Shown here piece by piece: positions 15,402-24,705 of a DNA stretch of 58,367 nt. The DNA lies in assembly GCA_009845995.1 (NCBI GenBank), contig VXYK01000005.1, forward strand, positions 1 through 58,367. Direction: 5' to 3'. The DNA is from Acidimicrobiaceae bacterium. Lineage in GTDB: Bacteria; Actinomycetota; Acidimicrobiia; Acidimicrobiales; Aldehydirespiratoraceae. Within the stretch, counting starts at the first letter, position 1; each line of letters opens with the position of its first letter. The notes below the pieces were generated by a model. The model searched no databases. It saw only the letters and a list, made by a program, of their open reading frames with translations, and had not been told where the DNA came from. Position numbers and translations under genes: made by a program.

Positions 15402-16967
15402 CTAGCCCAACGGGAGCGCCGGGCCGGGGCGAGGAACCCGTACATCGACGATCGTTCCCACAGACCCTTCGGCATCGGAGCCACCGCCGTTTGTGTCGGA
15501 CCGAGCAAACGTGATCCGACCACCAAGATCCGAAACGACAAAAGTGCGGACAATCGTCAACCCAAGTCCGGCGTCACGGTCAAGCGAGAAGCCATCAGGG
15601 ACACCAGGGCCGTGATCCTGGACACAGATCGACAACTCCTTGCTGTCGCCACCCAGTCTGACCGTCACCGGATGATCAGACCCCGAACCGTGATCAATGG
15701 AGTTCTGCAACAACTCCGTAACGACCACCGCCAAAGGCATCGAAACATCTCCCCCGAGCGCACCGATGCTCCCGCTCACCTCAATCTTCAGCGGCCGCTC
15801 CGGCGCACCGAGACCCTCCTCGACCATCCGCACAAGCCTGCTGACGACCGCGTCGAAGTCGACAATGTCCCCCGCGTCGGCAGTAAGGGTCTCGTGAACC
15901 ACCGCGATAGATCCGATCCGACGAGCCGATTGTTCGACCGCAGCGATTGCCTCCGGAGAAGAAAGACGCCTTGTCTGCAAACGCAGCAGGGACTGGATGG
16001 TTTGCAAGTTGTTCTTCACACGATGGTGAATCTCGCGAATCGTTGTGTTCTTGGAGATCAACAGCCGGTCCCGGCTGCGAAGTTCAGAAATATCGCGCAG
16101 CAGACTCACGGCACCTGTGACCCGCCCATTCTCGATCAGCGGATGGCAACGAACCACCACACACGCATCTTCGGCCTCTTCAAATTCATCGACTGTGCTG
16201 TGACGCGATGAGAACGCCCGCCGCATTGCCGACTCGTCGATGCCCAGCTCCCGCAACCGCCGGCCCTCAAGGTTGCTGAGAACGCGCAGGCGATGCATCG
16301 CAGAAACAGCATTCGGCGACGCGTATTCGATCCGCCCCTCGCGGTCCAGAACCACCACGCCGTCCCCCACACGCGGCTCCCGCAGTTCACCGACCCGCTC
16401 CGATTCAACAAAGGGAAAGGCGCCATCAACAACCATCTGCGCCAACCGCTCCCCAACCGCACGGTAGGGGCGTTCAACTGGACTTCGGTGGCGAACGAAT
16501 GCCGACTCCGCTTCTCGGGTCAGCACCGCCAGGATGTCTCCGTTGCCGCGCACCGGGATGTACTCAACCGCGATCTGCGCACCCGCGCCAGGCAGCCTGA
16601 TGTCTTCTTCCACCAGTTGGTCATCGTGATCGGGTCCATGGAAATCACTTCTAGTGATCAGACCCTGCAACCGCTTGCGTTCCTCCATGGCTCGAGCCAA
16701 CAGCGGATGATCGACAACCGACACGGTCTGCCCCACCGGGTCGCCGTAGTGAACCGTCGCTCCCGTAACGGAACGAGTGTGTCCCAAGACAACAAACTCA
16801 CTCTCATCGCTGATGGCCGACACACCATTCCCCGGTACATACAGCAGCAAATCGCTGAATGACAGGTCACTCAACAAAGACCACGAACTGACCAGGCGCT
16901 GAAGATGAGATATAGCCGCGGAATCAAGAGTTGTCTTCGCTCTAGCAATCTCCGCGAGGCTGGCCAC
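15402..16967 (-). CDS. pdtaS: PdtaS-type sensor histidine kinase
   Basis: Cytosolic two-component kinase, 521 aa: N-terminal GAF-like region (1-160), PAS domain (about 200-300) with GVVVLDREGRIEYASPNA, HisKA_2 dimerisation/phosphoacceptor helix REIHHRVKNNLQTIQ (His 314/315) and an HATPase with QDHGPGVPDG and AGLGLTIV. No membrane segments. In actinobacteria PdtaS signals to the antiterminator PdtaR, which is not in this window. GTG start, 18 bases after the DUF3107 gene. Confidence 0.9.
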   Translation of the reverse strand: MASLAEIARAKTTLDSAAISHLQRLVSSWSLLSDLSFSDLLLYVPGNGVSAISDESEFVVLGHTRSVTGATVHYGDPVGQTVSVVDHPLLARAMEERKRLQGLITRSDFHGPDHDDQLVEEDIRLPGAGAQIAVEYIPVRGNGDILAVLTREAESAFVRHRSPVERPYRAVGERLAQMVVDGAFPFVESERVGELREPRVGDGVVVLDREGRIEYASPNAVSAMHRLRVLSNLEGRRLRELGIDESAMRRAFSSRHSTVDEFEEAEDACVVVRCHPLIENGRVTGAVSLLRDISELRSRDRLLISKNTTIREIHHRVKNNLQTIQSLLRLQTRRLSSPEAIAAVEQSARRIGSIAVVHETLTADAGDIVDFDAVVSRLVRMVEEGLGAPERPLKIEVSGSIGALGGDVSMPLAVVVTELLQNSIDHGSGSDHPVTVRLGGDSKELSICVQDHGPGVPDGFSLDRDAGLGLTIVRTFVVSDLGGRITFARSDTNGGGSDAEGSVGTIVDVRVPRPGPALPLG

Positions 16968-16985
16968 CGAAAATACCGCCTTGCC

Positions 16986-17213
16986 TCAGCCGAAGCCGAT
17001 CGGGTTGCCCCCTTCGGGGCCCAGTTCAACAAATGCGATCTTCGACGCCGCCACAGCCACTTCCTTGCCCTTCTCATCGGTCAGCCACAGCGTTGCAGTC
17101 GCACCGCTGATCGCCTCGTCGATCGAAGCCTTGACTGAAGAACGGTCGGTTTTGTCGGGAAGCTGAACGACGATCTCGCGGGCGTGGTCACTCACTCCTA
17201 TGCGGACATCCAC
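16986..17213 (-). CDS. DUF3107 family protein
   Basis: A 75-residue conserved actinobacterial protein (MDVRIGVSDHAREI ... VAVAASKIAFVELGPE) of unknown function. GTG start with GAGGAG about ten bases upstream. Likely co-transcribed with pdtaS. Confidence 0.88.
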   Translation of the reverse strand: MDVRIGVSDHAREIVVQLPDKTDRSSVKASIDEAISGATATLWLTDEKGKEVAVAASKIAFVELGPEGGNPIGFG

Positions 17214-17316
17214 AGTATTGTTCTCCTCAGTTGGCTCGGCGCACTCTGCTCCCTCGCGCCATAAATCTATCCCAGGACGGATTATTGCAGGGCGTCTTTG
17301 GCACCGGGCGGATCTG

Positions 17317-18456
17317 TCAGTTGATTATCAGTTCAGGATGCGAACGTTTCGACGGTTTGTGGGTTTCGATCCACTCAGCCATCTCAGCAAAGACAATCGA
17401 TGCCTCACTCTGCGGGTCCACCGCCATGATCGGCTCACCCTGGTCCGAGCCCTCACGCAGCGCGATCGTCATCGGAATCTGTCCGATGAGGTCAACCTCA
17501 AGGCGTTTGGCGAGCTCAACGCCACCGCCAGAGCCGAACAGGTAGTAACGCTTGCTGTCGTCGCCGGTGAACCACGACATGTTCTCGATCACGGCTTTCA
17601 CTCCGATCTTCACCTGCTCGAACATGAAAGCCGAACGCTGAGCGACCCGTTGGGCCGCCGGGTTGGGGGTAGTGACGACGTAAGCCTCCGAGCGGGGCAG
17701 GAACTGTGCCAGCGACAACGAAATGTCGCCGGTGCCGGGAGGGAGGTCAACAAGCAGAAAATCAGGGTCGTCCCAGAAGACATCGGTCAGGAACTGCTCG
17801 AGTGCCTTGTGCAACATCGGACCCCGCCAAATGACCGGTTGATCTTCACGAGCAAAAAAGCCCATCGAAACGCAGCGAACGCCGTGGGTCTCCGGCGGAA
17901 TGATCATGTCGTCGATCACCGTCGGGGCATGCGCGACACCGAGCATCCGCGGGATCGAGAAACCCCAGACGTCAGCGTCGACAACAGCCACGCTGTGACC
18001 TCGCCGCGCCAAGGCGATGCCCAGATTTGCAGTTACCGACGACTTGCCCACACCACCCTTGCCAGAGGCGATCAGCAGAGAGCGGGTCCGATTACCAGCC
18101 TGGGCGAACGGAATCGCACGCCCCTGCGCGTGTCCGTGAGCCGGTTGCGATCCCGCTGTCGCCGCGGGATCACCGTGCAGCATCTCGCGGATCTTCGCTC
18201 GCTGCTCGTCTCCCATCACACCGAAGTCGATCGTTACGACCTTGACCCCATCGAGAGCAGTAACGGCTCCCGACACCCGATTCTGGATCTCGTTGCGCAG
18301 CGGGCAACCGGCAATCGTGAGATCAATGCCGATCTCCACATGGCCGCCGTCGATAGCGGTCGAGCGAACCATGCCCAGATCCACGATGCTGCGATGAAGT
18401 TCTGGATCCTCGACCGGACGTAACGCCTCAATCACTTCGGCTTCTGTGACGGTCAT
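17317..18456 (-). CDS. mrp: Mrp/NBP35-family P-loop ATPase, iron-sulfur carrier
   Basis: Fe-S cluster scaffold/carrier, 379 aa. An N-terminal MIP18/DUF59 domain (1-90, with AGCPLRNEI) is followed by the deviant Walker A SGKGGVGKSS (131-140), VDADVWGFSIP, and LLVDLPPGTGD. The C-terminal CxxC found in many Mrp proteins is replaced by ENMSWFTGDD. Start is the ATG giving MTVTEAEV. It is divergent from a SufR-like regulator with only 19 bp between starts, consistent with regulation by Fe-S status. Confidence 0.93.
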   Translation of the reverse strand: MTVTEAEVIEALRPVEDPELHRSIVDLGMVRSTAIDGGHVEIGIDLTIAGCPLRNEIQNRVSGAVTALDGVKVVTIDFGVMGDEQRAKIREMLHGDPAATAGSQPAHGHAQGRAIPFAQAGNRTRSLLIASGKGGVGKSSVTANLGIALARRGHSVAVVDADVWGFSIPRMLGVAHAPTVIDDMIIPPETHGVRCVSMGFFAREDQPVIWRGPMLHKALEQFLTDVFWDDPDFLLVDLPPGTGDISLSLAQFLPRSEAYVVTTPNPAAQRVAQRSAFMFEQVKIGVKAVIENMSWFTGDDSKRYYLFGSGGGVELAKRLEVDLIGQIPMTIALREGSDQGEPIMAVDPQSEASIVFAEMAEWIETHKPSKRSHPELIIN

Positions 18457-18475
18457 ATATGCGTAGAATAGCGGT

Positions 18476-19192
18476 GTGGATGCCCAGCACCTCAGCCCGA
18501 CAGAGTTCGCCTCGACGGTCTCTGCAATAACCGCGGCATTTGGCGACGTCACCCGACGAGACATCTATCTGCACGTCCACCAGAATCCCGACGGCGTGAC
18601 CGCAAGCGAAGTAGCCGAAGAGTTCGATCTCCACGCCAATGTCGCGCGCCATCATCTCGACAAACTCACAGCCGGCGGGCACCTCGGAGTCGAGGTTGCC
18701 AAACCTGACGGCGGGGTTGGGCGTCCTTCCAAGCACTACCGGCCGGTTCACACCGAGGTGCGCTTAGAAGTGAACGTGCGCCACGACGATGTGCTGGTGT
18801 CCTTGTTGGGGCGAGCCCTGGCAATGCTGCCGGCCAGCGCTGCTGAAGAGATGGCCGAAGAGGTGGGTGTCGAGTACGGCAAGGCAATGGCCGCGGCGAT
18901 CGATCCCGGCGAAACGCACCGCAGCTACCAGGGCGCTTTGCATGCCGTAGCCGACGCCTTGTCGGCCCACGGGTTCGCGGCTAGAGCCGAACGAGCCGAG
19001 GACGACAAATACCAGATCGTTGCCCAGCACTGCCCCTTCGGTGATGCGGTTGTGGAGCATCCGGTCATCTGCGCCGTTGATCGAGGCATGGTGCAAGGAA
19101 TGCTCGGCCATCTGTACGGCCCCGCTGACGCCTCCACCGCCTCGTCCAAACCCCAAGGCGACGACATCTGCGTCACTCACGTGACCCTCTAG
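18476..19192 (+). CDS. SufR-like HTH transcriptional regulator
   Basis: A 238-residue regulator with an N-terminal winged helix (residues 15-90, EVAEEFDLHANVARHHLDKL) and a C-terminal sensor part carrying C186, C199 and C232 (C-X12-C-X32-C), which fits the three-cysteine cluster site of SufR repressors. The GTG start lies six bases after TAGAAT (18464-18469), so the transcript may be leaderless. Divergent from mrp; I infer Fe-S-dependent control of that pair. The suf operon itself is not in the window. Confidence 0.8.
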   Translation: MDAQHLSPTEFASTVSAITAAFGDVTRRDIYLHVHQNPDGVTASEVAEEFDLHANVARHHLDKLTAGGHLGVEVAKPDGGVGRPSKHYRPVHTEVRLEVNVRHDDVLVSLLGRALAMLPASAAEEMAEEVGVEYGKAMAAAIDPGETHRSYQGALHAVADALSAHGFAARAERAEDDKYQIVAQHCPFGDAVVEHPVICAVDRGMVQGMLGHLYGPADASTASSKPQGDDICVTHVTL

Positions 19193-19259
19193 TCACACTC
19201 GCCTCGCCAAGAATGTTGCGAGCAAGGTTGTAGTGCGGACCACCTAAGCTCTTGGGTCA

Positions 19260-19724
19260 GTGAGTATCTATCTCGTTCGTCATGCCTCAGCAGGGGATCG
19301 CAGCCGCTGGCACCTCAACGACAAAGAGCGCCCTCTCGACGAACGGGGCCGCGAACAGGCTTTGCGAATCGCCGATTTCTTCGCCGATTCCACAGTTCGG
19401 GCCGTCTGGTCGTCCCCCGCAACGCGCTGCGCGCAGACAGTCGAGCCGGTCGCCAAAGTTCACTCTCTGGACGTCCAAATCCGCTCCGAACTATATGAAG
19501 GAGCGACCTCAAGGCATCTTTTGGAATTGATCCTTGAAGAAGCTGCAGCGCCCGGTGACCTCATTCTGTCCAGCCACGGTGACGTCATTCCAGGTGTTCT
19601 GAACCGGCTGTTGCGCTCAGGTCTCGAAGTGAACGGCGACCGCGGCTGCGCCAAGGCAAGCGTGTGGGAACTCAGAATCCACGACGGGGTCATAACCGAG
19701 GGGATCTACACCGCGAAGCCCTAG
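19260..19724 (+). CDS. SixA-like histidine phosphatase
   Basis: A 154-residue phosphohistidine phosphatase-like protein of the RHG superfamily: YLVRHASAGDRSRW at the N terminus, DKERPLDERG, WSSPATRCAQTVEP and LSSHGDVIP with the second catalytic His. Short length and the RHA variant fit the SixA subgroup, which dephosphorylates HPt domains or acts on small substrates. GTG start, no clear Shine-Dalgarno. Confidence 0.85.
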   Translation: MSIYLVRHASAGDRSRWHLNDKERPLDERGREQALRIADFFADSTVRAVWSSPATRCAQTVEPVAKVHSLDVQIRSELYEGATSRHLLELILEEAAAPGDLILSSHGDVIPGVLNRLLRSGLEVNGDRGCAKASVWELRIHDGVITEGIYTAKP

Positions 19725-19755
19725 CCCACGGTGCCAGCGCGAAAGGACAGCACCC

Positions 19756-20730
19756 ATGACCGTCCGACATCAGAACCCGGCCGCAGAAGCCGCCGCCAAA
19801 CTCGGCGGAGCCACCACCGCGCTGGTTCTCGAGCCGTCACCTCCAGCCAACCAAACCGAGCCATTCTTCGCTGACGATCCTGCGGCGATCCCTGCAGATG
19901 CAGCAACAACCGTCGGTCCCACCAGCGCTGCCGACCGAACCTGGGCTCAGGTGGTAGCAGAACGCCCCGAACTGTCCGGTTGGGCCGCCGATCGCTGGTT
20001 GGCCGCGTACCGGCCGCTCAGCCCTGTTCCAGACCGCTACTGCGAAGCTCGCAACGCCTACCACCGGCTCGCCTACTCCGTCATCGCCGAAGCCCGCCGC
20101 TGCGCCAACACCAAGTTCGGTCTGCGCTATACCCGGGGCGGTTTCGGCACCCCTTTCTTCGGTGACGACCAACAGGTTCGAGTGCAGGATGGCCTGCTTG
20201 TCGTGCAACAAGGCGCAGAGGTCAGACACAGCGCCATAACCAGCCTCCGAGCCGCCGGAGAATTCGTCGGTGTCCAACCCGGCACCGCAGCAGCCGAGCA
20301 CGATTCGCCGCCGTTGGGTGATGTTGATTCGGACCTCGGAGCCAGCCGTTCAACCGGCGCATTCCTCGCAGAATGGTTCGGATTCTCCTGGGCGGTCCTC
20401 GAAGAACTGAGGGTCACTCCCGGTGCGGTGGATGCAGAACGCACCCAGCTCTGGCCCGGCCACTTCGACCCGGCCGCAGCAATCGGAGATGTCGAACAAG
20501 ACCAGCGCGCCACCTACGGCTGTTCACCCGGCGACGATGCCCACGACGAGCCCTACCTGTACGTGGGTGCCTGGGGAGAGGTGGACCGCGAGGACCCCTA
20601 CTGGAACGAAACCACCTTCAACGGAGCGTCACTCCCCTACGCAGCGCTGGTCGGAACCGACAACGCGGTGCAGACCGCTCTCAATTTCTTTCGCGCGGGA
20701 CTCGGCCGCCTCCGAGGCCGAGCGGACTGA
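19756..20730 (+). CDS. conserved hypothetical protein
   Basis: 324 residues, preceded by AAGGAC. An Ala/Pro-rich N terminus (1-60) leads to a globular part with AYHRLAYSVIAEARR, NTKFGLRYTRGGFGTPFF and a C-terminal EPYLYVGAWG ... DPYWNETTFNGA. No signal peptide or membrane segment. I do not recognise a domain. It follows the SixA-like gene by 31 bp and converges on the copper monooxygenase gene. Confidence 0.75.
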   Translation: MTVRHQNPAAEAAAKLGGATTALVLEPSPPANQTEPFFADDPAAIPADAATTVGPTSAADRTWAQVVAERPELSGWAADRWLAAYRPLSPVPDRYCEARNAYHRLAYSVIAEARRCANTKFGLRYTRGGFGTPFFGDDQQVRVQDGLLVVQQGAEVRHSAITSLRAAGEFVGVQPGTAAAEHDSPPLGDVDSDLGASRSTGAFLAEWFGFSWAVLEELRVTPGAVDAERTQLWPGHFDPAAAIGDVEQDQRATYGCSPGDDAHDEPYLYVGAWGEVDREDPYWNETTFNGASLPYAALVGTDNAVQTALNFFRAGLGRLRGRAD

Positions 20731-20744
20731 CTGATCCGGCGGCC

Positions 20745-22925
20745 CTAGTCGGGCAGAACTGAGATCGACGAGAAACACATCTCGTCGACCGTTCCCTCGT
20801 TCCAAGTGATGTAGCGAGGCTCCGGCATGAACTTGAGGGTGCGGTCCCACCAGCACTCGAACCGCACAATGTCTGAGGTGTCTATGCGGATGTCCTCGAT
20901 CGGGGCGTAGTTGAGCTGCCACTCGAAATCCCAGACCGGGATGTCGAGCAGGATTCGCTCTTCGGCAGTATCGGGGTTGAGAGTCATCCGGTAGGCCGCG
21001 CCGAACTCGTGCATGTGCCCGAGCACCGTGTGGATCGTTCCCGGGTTCCGAGCTTTCATGTCACACGAGCTGTAGCCGACCGAGCCGTCAAGATCGTCGT
21101 AGTCGTCGACTGTTCCCCCACAGCGTTGCAGCAGGGCATCAGGAATGAAGGTGGCGAATTGGTCGTACTTCTCACCGATCTCTTTCAGCACGTTCTCGCG
21201 GACACAGAGGTTCACGTAACCGTCGATGGTCTCAGCGCGTTGTTGAGCAACCTTGAATTCCTCAGGCGTGCACGGCACCTCGGCCGGAGTCAGATACGAG
21301 GACCCGGTAATGTGGGTTAACCCCGCGGCAACCTCGGCAGGATCGGCGGTGTCGAGGATGATCCACGAACCGTCAGCAGGCGTCTCGTGGTCGTAGTGAT
21401 AGTGGATCTGGTTGACGATCATGTCGCCCGGGTAGAGATAGATGCCATAACCGTCGGGGTAGATGGTCGGCGACTGCCCGGGCGCCCAACCCTGAATCGA
21501 ATAGACCCCTTGCGACGACAGACCCGACAACCCGAAGCAGGTCCAACCCGGTTCATCCGACAACCCCGAATCGGCTTCGATACGGTCCTCGGCTGCGATC
21601 TTGGCCCTCACTTCGCCAGCCGCGGAAGCAGGCACTCTGTAGACGATCGCGTGATGGACCACCGAGGTCTGATCTGGCCGGAACTCGAACCCCTTGACCC
21701 AGTTCCCATCGCCTTCCGGATCGCTGACTTCGTGAACCTGGCAGCGGTAGTCATCAGCTTTGACAGGGTTGCCATCGGCATCGGAATAGCCCGTATAGAG
21801 CCCGTCCCGAGGCGAGATCTTCTGGTCCTCCTCTATCGGCAGCACAGCCTGCACCCGCGCCACCAAGGGAGTGTCAACCGCGACGTCAAGTCCGCCACCG
21901 GCTTTTGCCCAGTCACTGATCACGGTGAGCTCCTCATCGCTCAGCGACCAGTCATGTTCGAAGGCCGGACTCAGATCCGAGGGCAGCCAGGGTGGCATGA
22001 ATCGAATCTGCGTAACCAGCGCGATGTCTTCGGCCACCTCGGCGGCCTGGCCCGCGGTGTCGAAAGCCAGAGTGCTCCAACCCGGGCCGCCCGCTGTGTG
22101 ACACGACACGCATCGGGTTTCCAGGATCGGTTGAACGTGGGCCGCGAACGCACCACCGGCAACCTCGAAGGCGGGAAGTTCGCGGTTCAGATCCGTTCTG
22201 GAATCCGAGCCTGTGTCAACTCGATCCGCGACCAGTTCGAAGATCAACTCAACTTCGTCGTTGGTGTGGGCCAGGCGGGCGATGTTGATGGGGCCAACGT
22301 CGTAACTGCTGCTCAGCACAGTCGCAGACATCGACGCCGTGAGCCGGTCGGGGCCTACCGTGACAGTACCGACGAATGTTTCTTCGAGAGTGGTCTCCTT
22401 GACGGTCAAATCGCCGGTGATCGAGACCTCGTAGCTGCTGCCGTCTGCGAAGACCGCGTCAAGACCCTCGATTGTCCTAGGCACGAAGCGGGCGAACGGC
22501 CAGTGAGTCGACTCCAAGAAGTCGTGGCGAATTCGCTTGTCACGCAAGGTCGAATCTGATTCGAACATCTCCACGTTCACAACAATCTCGCCCAGATGCG
22601 AGAGGCTCGGGTCAACAACATTGACCTTGATGTCACCGGCTACCACCGTTGTGGTGCCCACTGTCACCCGCGAACTGCCGGCAAGGCGTTCCTGCACCCG
22701 ATAGCTGACCTCCGAGCCGTTATCGGGACTGACCCGGTACAAACGCTCAGTGGCCGGGTCGACATCGGCGATTTCGATCTCTGGAGCGGTGACATCCTCC
22801 GTTTGTGGTTCGTCCGAGGCGAAAAACCAGTCCCACTGGTTTCGGGTCAACAGCGTCGCGGTGCCGATTACCAACAACAGCAGGATCGCAACTCGCCCAA
22901 GATCAAGGTTTCGCAAACGGTCCAT
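20745..22925 (-). CDS. membrane-anchored YceI-like / cytochrome c / copper monooxygenase-like fusion
   Basis: A 726-residue exported protein: one N-terminal membrane anchor (10-26), a YceI-like beta-barrel region (about 60-235, RHDFLESTHWPFARF), a cytochrome c segment with heme motif CVSCH (272-276) and a candidate axial Met in RFMPPW (M310), then a PHM/DBH-like copper monooxygenase C-terminal region with VVHHAIVY (422-429), NQIHYHYD (505-512) and GHMHEFG. These histidine pairs match the two copper sites of peptidylglycine and dopamine hydroxylases. It is the terminal gene downstream of the ccm operon, which would mature its heme. Substrate unknown. Confidence 0.75.
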   Translation of the reverse strand: MDRLRNLDLGRVAILLLLVIGTATLLTRNQWDWFFASDEPQTEDVTAPEIEIADVDPATERLYRVSPDNGSEVSYRVQERLAGSSRVTVGTTTVVAGDIKVNVVDPSLSHLGEIVVNVEMFESDSTLRDKRIRHDFLESTHWPFARFVPRTIEGLDAVFADGSSYEVSITGDLTVKETTLEETFVGTVTVGPDRLTASMSATVLSSSYDVGPINIARLAHTNDEVELIFELVADRVDTGSDSRTDLNRELPAFEVAGGAFAAHVQPILETRCVSCHTAGGPGWSTLAFDTAGQAAEVAEDIALVTQIRFMPPWLPSDLSPAFEHDWSLSDEELTVISDWAKAGGGLDVAVDTPLVARVQAVLPIEEDQKISPRDGLYTGYSDADGNPVKADDYRCQVHEVSDPEGDGNWVKGFEFRPDQTSVVHHAIVYRVPASAAGEVRAKIAAEDRIEADSGLSDEPGWTCFGLSGLSSQGVYSIQGWAPGQSPTIYPDGYGIYLYPGDMIVNQIHYHYDHETPADGSWIILDTADPAEVAAGLTHITGSSYLTPAEVPCTPEEFKVAQQRAETIDGYVNLCVRENVLKEIGEKYDQFATFIPDALLQRCGGTVDDYDDLDGSVGYSSCDMKARNPGTIHTVLGHMHEFGAAYRMTLNPDTAEERILLDIPVWDFEWQLNYAPIEDIRIDTSDIVRFECWWDRTLKFMPEPRYITWNEGTVDEMCFSSISVLPD

Positions 22926-22944
22926 AGAGTCGAACTCTATCTTC

Positions 22945-22967
22945 GCCGGGCGTAGCCGGAGCCGTGG
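22945..22967 (+). repeat. dispersed 23-bp repeat, copy 2
   Basis: GCCGGGCGTAGCCGGAGCC then GTGG, one base different from copy 1. It sits in the short gap between the copper monooxygenase gene and the CcmI-like gene. Confidence 0.75.
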
Positions 22968-22979
22968 TCATCTTCGCCG

Positions 22980-24176
22980 CTATTCGGCGAGCACCTCACG
23001 CAGTTCGGTCTCCGCAAGCAGCCGATCCAGGTCGCGGCGCACCACCTCTGATGCGTCGTATGCGGCAAGATCAGCCGCGGCGCCCTGGTGATCTTCAAGC
23101 TGAAAACGCACCAGAGCGCGATAAACCAGGGCATCAGGACGGGTCGGGTCGGCTTCGATCACCGTGTCGAGATAGGAAGCCGCGGCGGTCATGCCCTCTT
23201 CAACACCGACCGAGGCGCGAGCAAGAAACCAGGCCAACGCGACCAACACGTCGGGATCGTCGCCCGCACTCGAGAGCATCGCGTTGAACAGCGCCAACCC
23301 ATCCTCAACCTGGCCTGTCGCTGCCAGATGATCGGCCGCGAGGGACACATGGCGCACGGGTATGACCGCGGGATCGTAAGCGGCTCCTTCGAGCACTGGC
23401 GCAACCAGCGCGACCGCGGCGGGCCCCGCTCCCTGCGCGACTCTCAGGTCCAATTGTTGAGCTTCAACGAGCTGGGAAACAAAAGCCGGGCTGTCGATTC
23501 GGTCCAAGGCGTCGAGATGATCACTGGCGACCAACGGTTCTCCCGCCGCCAATGCCAAAGAAGCCGCAAAAACCCGAGCATCAGGAAAGCTCGAATCCGC
23601 CGCGACCGCTTCTTCAACGAAGTCACGTGCCAACAGAGCGTCACCAGCGAGATTCGTCAGCCAGCCCCGGTAAGTCAAAGCCTCGGCGTTTGACGGCTCA
23701 TCGGTCAGCACATCGTCGTAAATCGCGATCGCCCGATCCAGGTCCTGATCACCCATCGCCTCGCGAGCATCAAAGAGCCGAGAGCGAACCGACTCGCGGA
23801 TGCCGCCTGTTATCTGGTCACCGGCCCCGCGACTACCGGAGAAGTCGGCCAAGGTCACACCGGCCACGATGGCCACGAGCGCGATGACCAGCACCCATAG
23901 CACGATCCGCCCCCGCGCTTTCACGCCTCGTGTGTCGGCCTCCGCACCGCGTTCATCGATACCGTGATCATCGATGCTGACTCCGCCTGTGGCCGCTTGA
24001 AGGGTCCGAATGCTGTCGGCGGCACGGGCTACATAATGCGACCTCAGCTCTACAAAATCGGCTTCGTCCAGGTCGCCCGCCTCATGTTCCGCTTCAAGAT
24101 CCGCGAGCGACATGAACAGGAAATCACGCTCCCGTTCCAGTGCAGCTTCGTCGCTGTCACCCATCGCCTTGCTCAT
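22980..24176 (-). CDS. ccmI: CcmI/CycH-like TPR protein of cytochrome c maturation
   Basis: 398 residues. A short cytosolic N terminus resembling the CcmI DUF (FLFMSLADLEAEHEAGDLDEADF), one membrane segment (IVLWVLVIALVAIVAGVTL, about 110-128) and an extracytoplasmic tetratricopeptide region (RAIAIYDDVLTDEPSNAEALTYRGW onward). CcmI chaperones apocytochrome c to the heme lyase. It overlaps ccmH by about 20 bases; a second ATG at 24164 is an alternative start. Assignment rests on architecture and position as TPR motifs are common. Confidence 0.75.
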   Translation of the reverse strand: MSKAMGDSDEAALERERDFLFMSLADLEAEHEAGDLDEADFVELRSHYVARAADSIRTLQAATGGVSIDDHGIDERGAEADTRGVKARGRIVLWVLVIALVAIVAGVTLADFSGSRGAGDQITGGIRESVRSRLFDAREAMGDQDLDRAIAIYDDVLTDEPSNAEALTYRGWLTNLAGDALLARDFVEEAVAADSSFPDARVFAASLALAAGEPLVASDHLDALDRIDSPAFVSQLVEAQQLDLRVAQGAGPAAVALVAPVLEGAAYDPAVIPVRHVSLAADHLAATGQVEDGLALFNAMLSSAGDDPDVLVALAWFLARASVGVEEGMTAAASYLDTVIEADPTRPDALVYRALVRFQLEDHQGAAADLAAYDASEVVRRDLDRLLAETELREVLAE

Positions 24177-24705
24177 CGGTCTGCACAGGTCCAGCCGGGT
24201 AGTCCACGTCTTCGGCTTCGGATTCGCGACGGAACTGGTCGACTAACCGTTCGTCGGCATCACTAGCGCCCAACTCGATCTCTTGTCGCCAACGCCTGAA
24301 GATCACAAAGAGTCCAGCGAGCGCTCCGGCCCCCACAACAACAGGAAGAATCCATACCAAACTCGACAGTCCAGACGCAGCTGGCGTGTAATCGTTGCCC
24401 GGGAATGCAGCTTCGAGTTCGGCGATGATCGTTTCATCGCTACGACCCTCGTCCACTCGGCGAGCGATCTGCTGGCGAATGTTGCGGGCCACGACCGTGT
24501 CGGATTCCGCCACGGACTGCCCATCACACACCGGGCAACCAAAGTTCTTCGCCAACGAATAGACGCGGTCCGCATCGGTGCGCGGAGGACCGTCATCAAC
24601 CGCTCCGAAAAGAAACACGGATCCACCGATCACCACAACCCCCAACCAGGCCCAAAAGCGCGGAGTAACCCACTTGCCCATCGGTGAACCGGCTCGACGG
24701 GTCAC
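24157..24705 (-). CDS. ccmH: cytochrome c maturation protein CcmH
   Basis: Thioredoxin-like reductant of the apocytochrome heme motif, 182 aa. It has an N-terminal membrane segment (17-35), the redox motif FGCPVCDGQS (C57, C60), the helical RQQIARRVDEGRSDETII region, a second membrane segment and a cytosolic tail. The canonical form is RCxxCQ; here CPVCDGQ. GTG start overlapping the ccmG stop. Confidence 0.9.
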   Translation of the reverse strand: MTRRAGSPMGKWVTPRFWAWLGVVVIGGSVFLFGAVDDGPPRTDADRVYSLAKNFGCPVCDGQSVAESDTVVARNIRQQIARRVDEGRSDETIIAELEAAFPGNDYTPAASGLSSLVWILPVVVGAGALAGLFVIFRRWRQEIELGASDADERLVDQFRRESEAEDVDYPAGPVQTDEQGDG

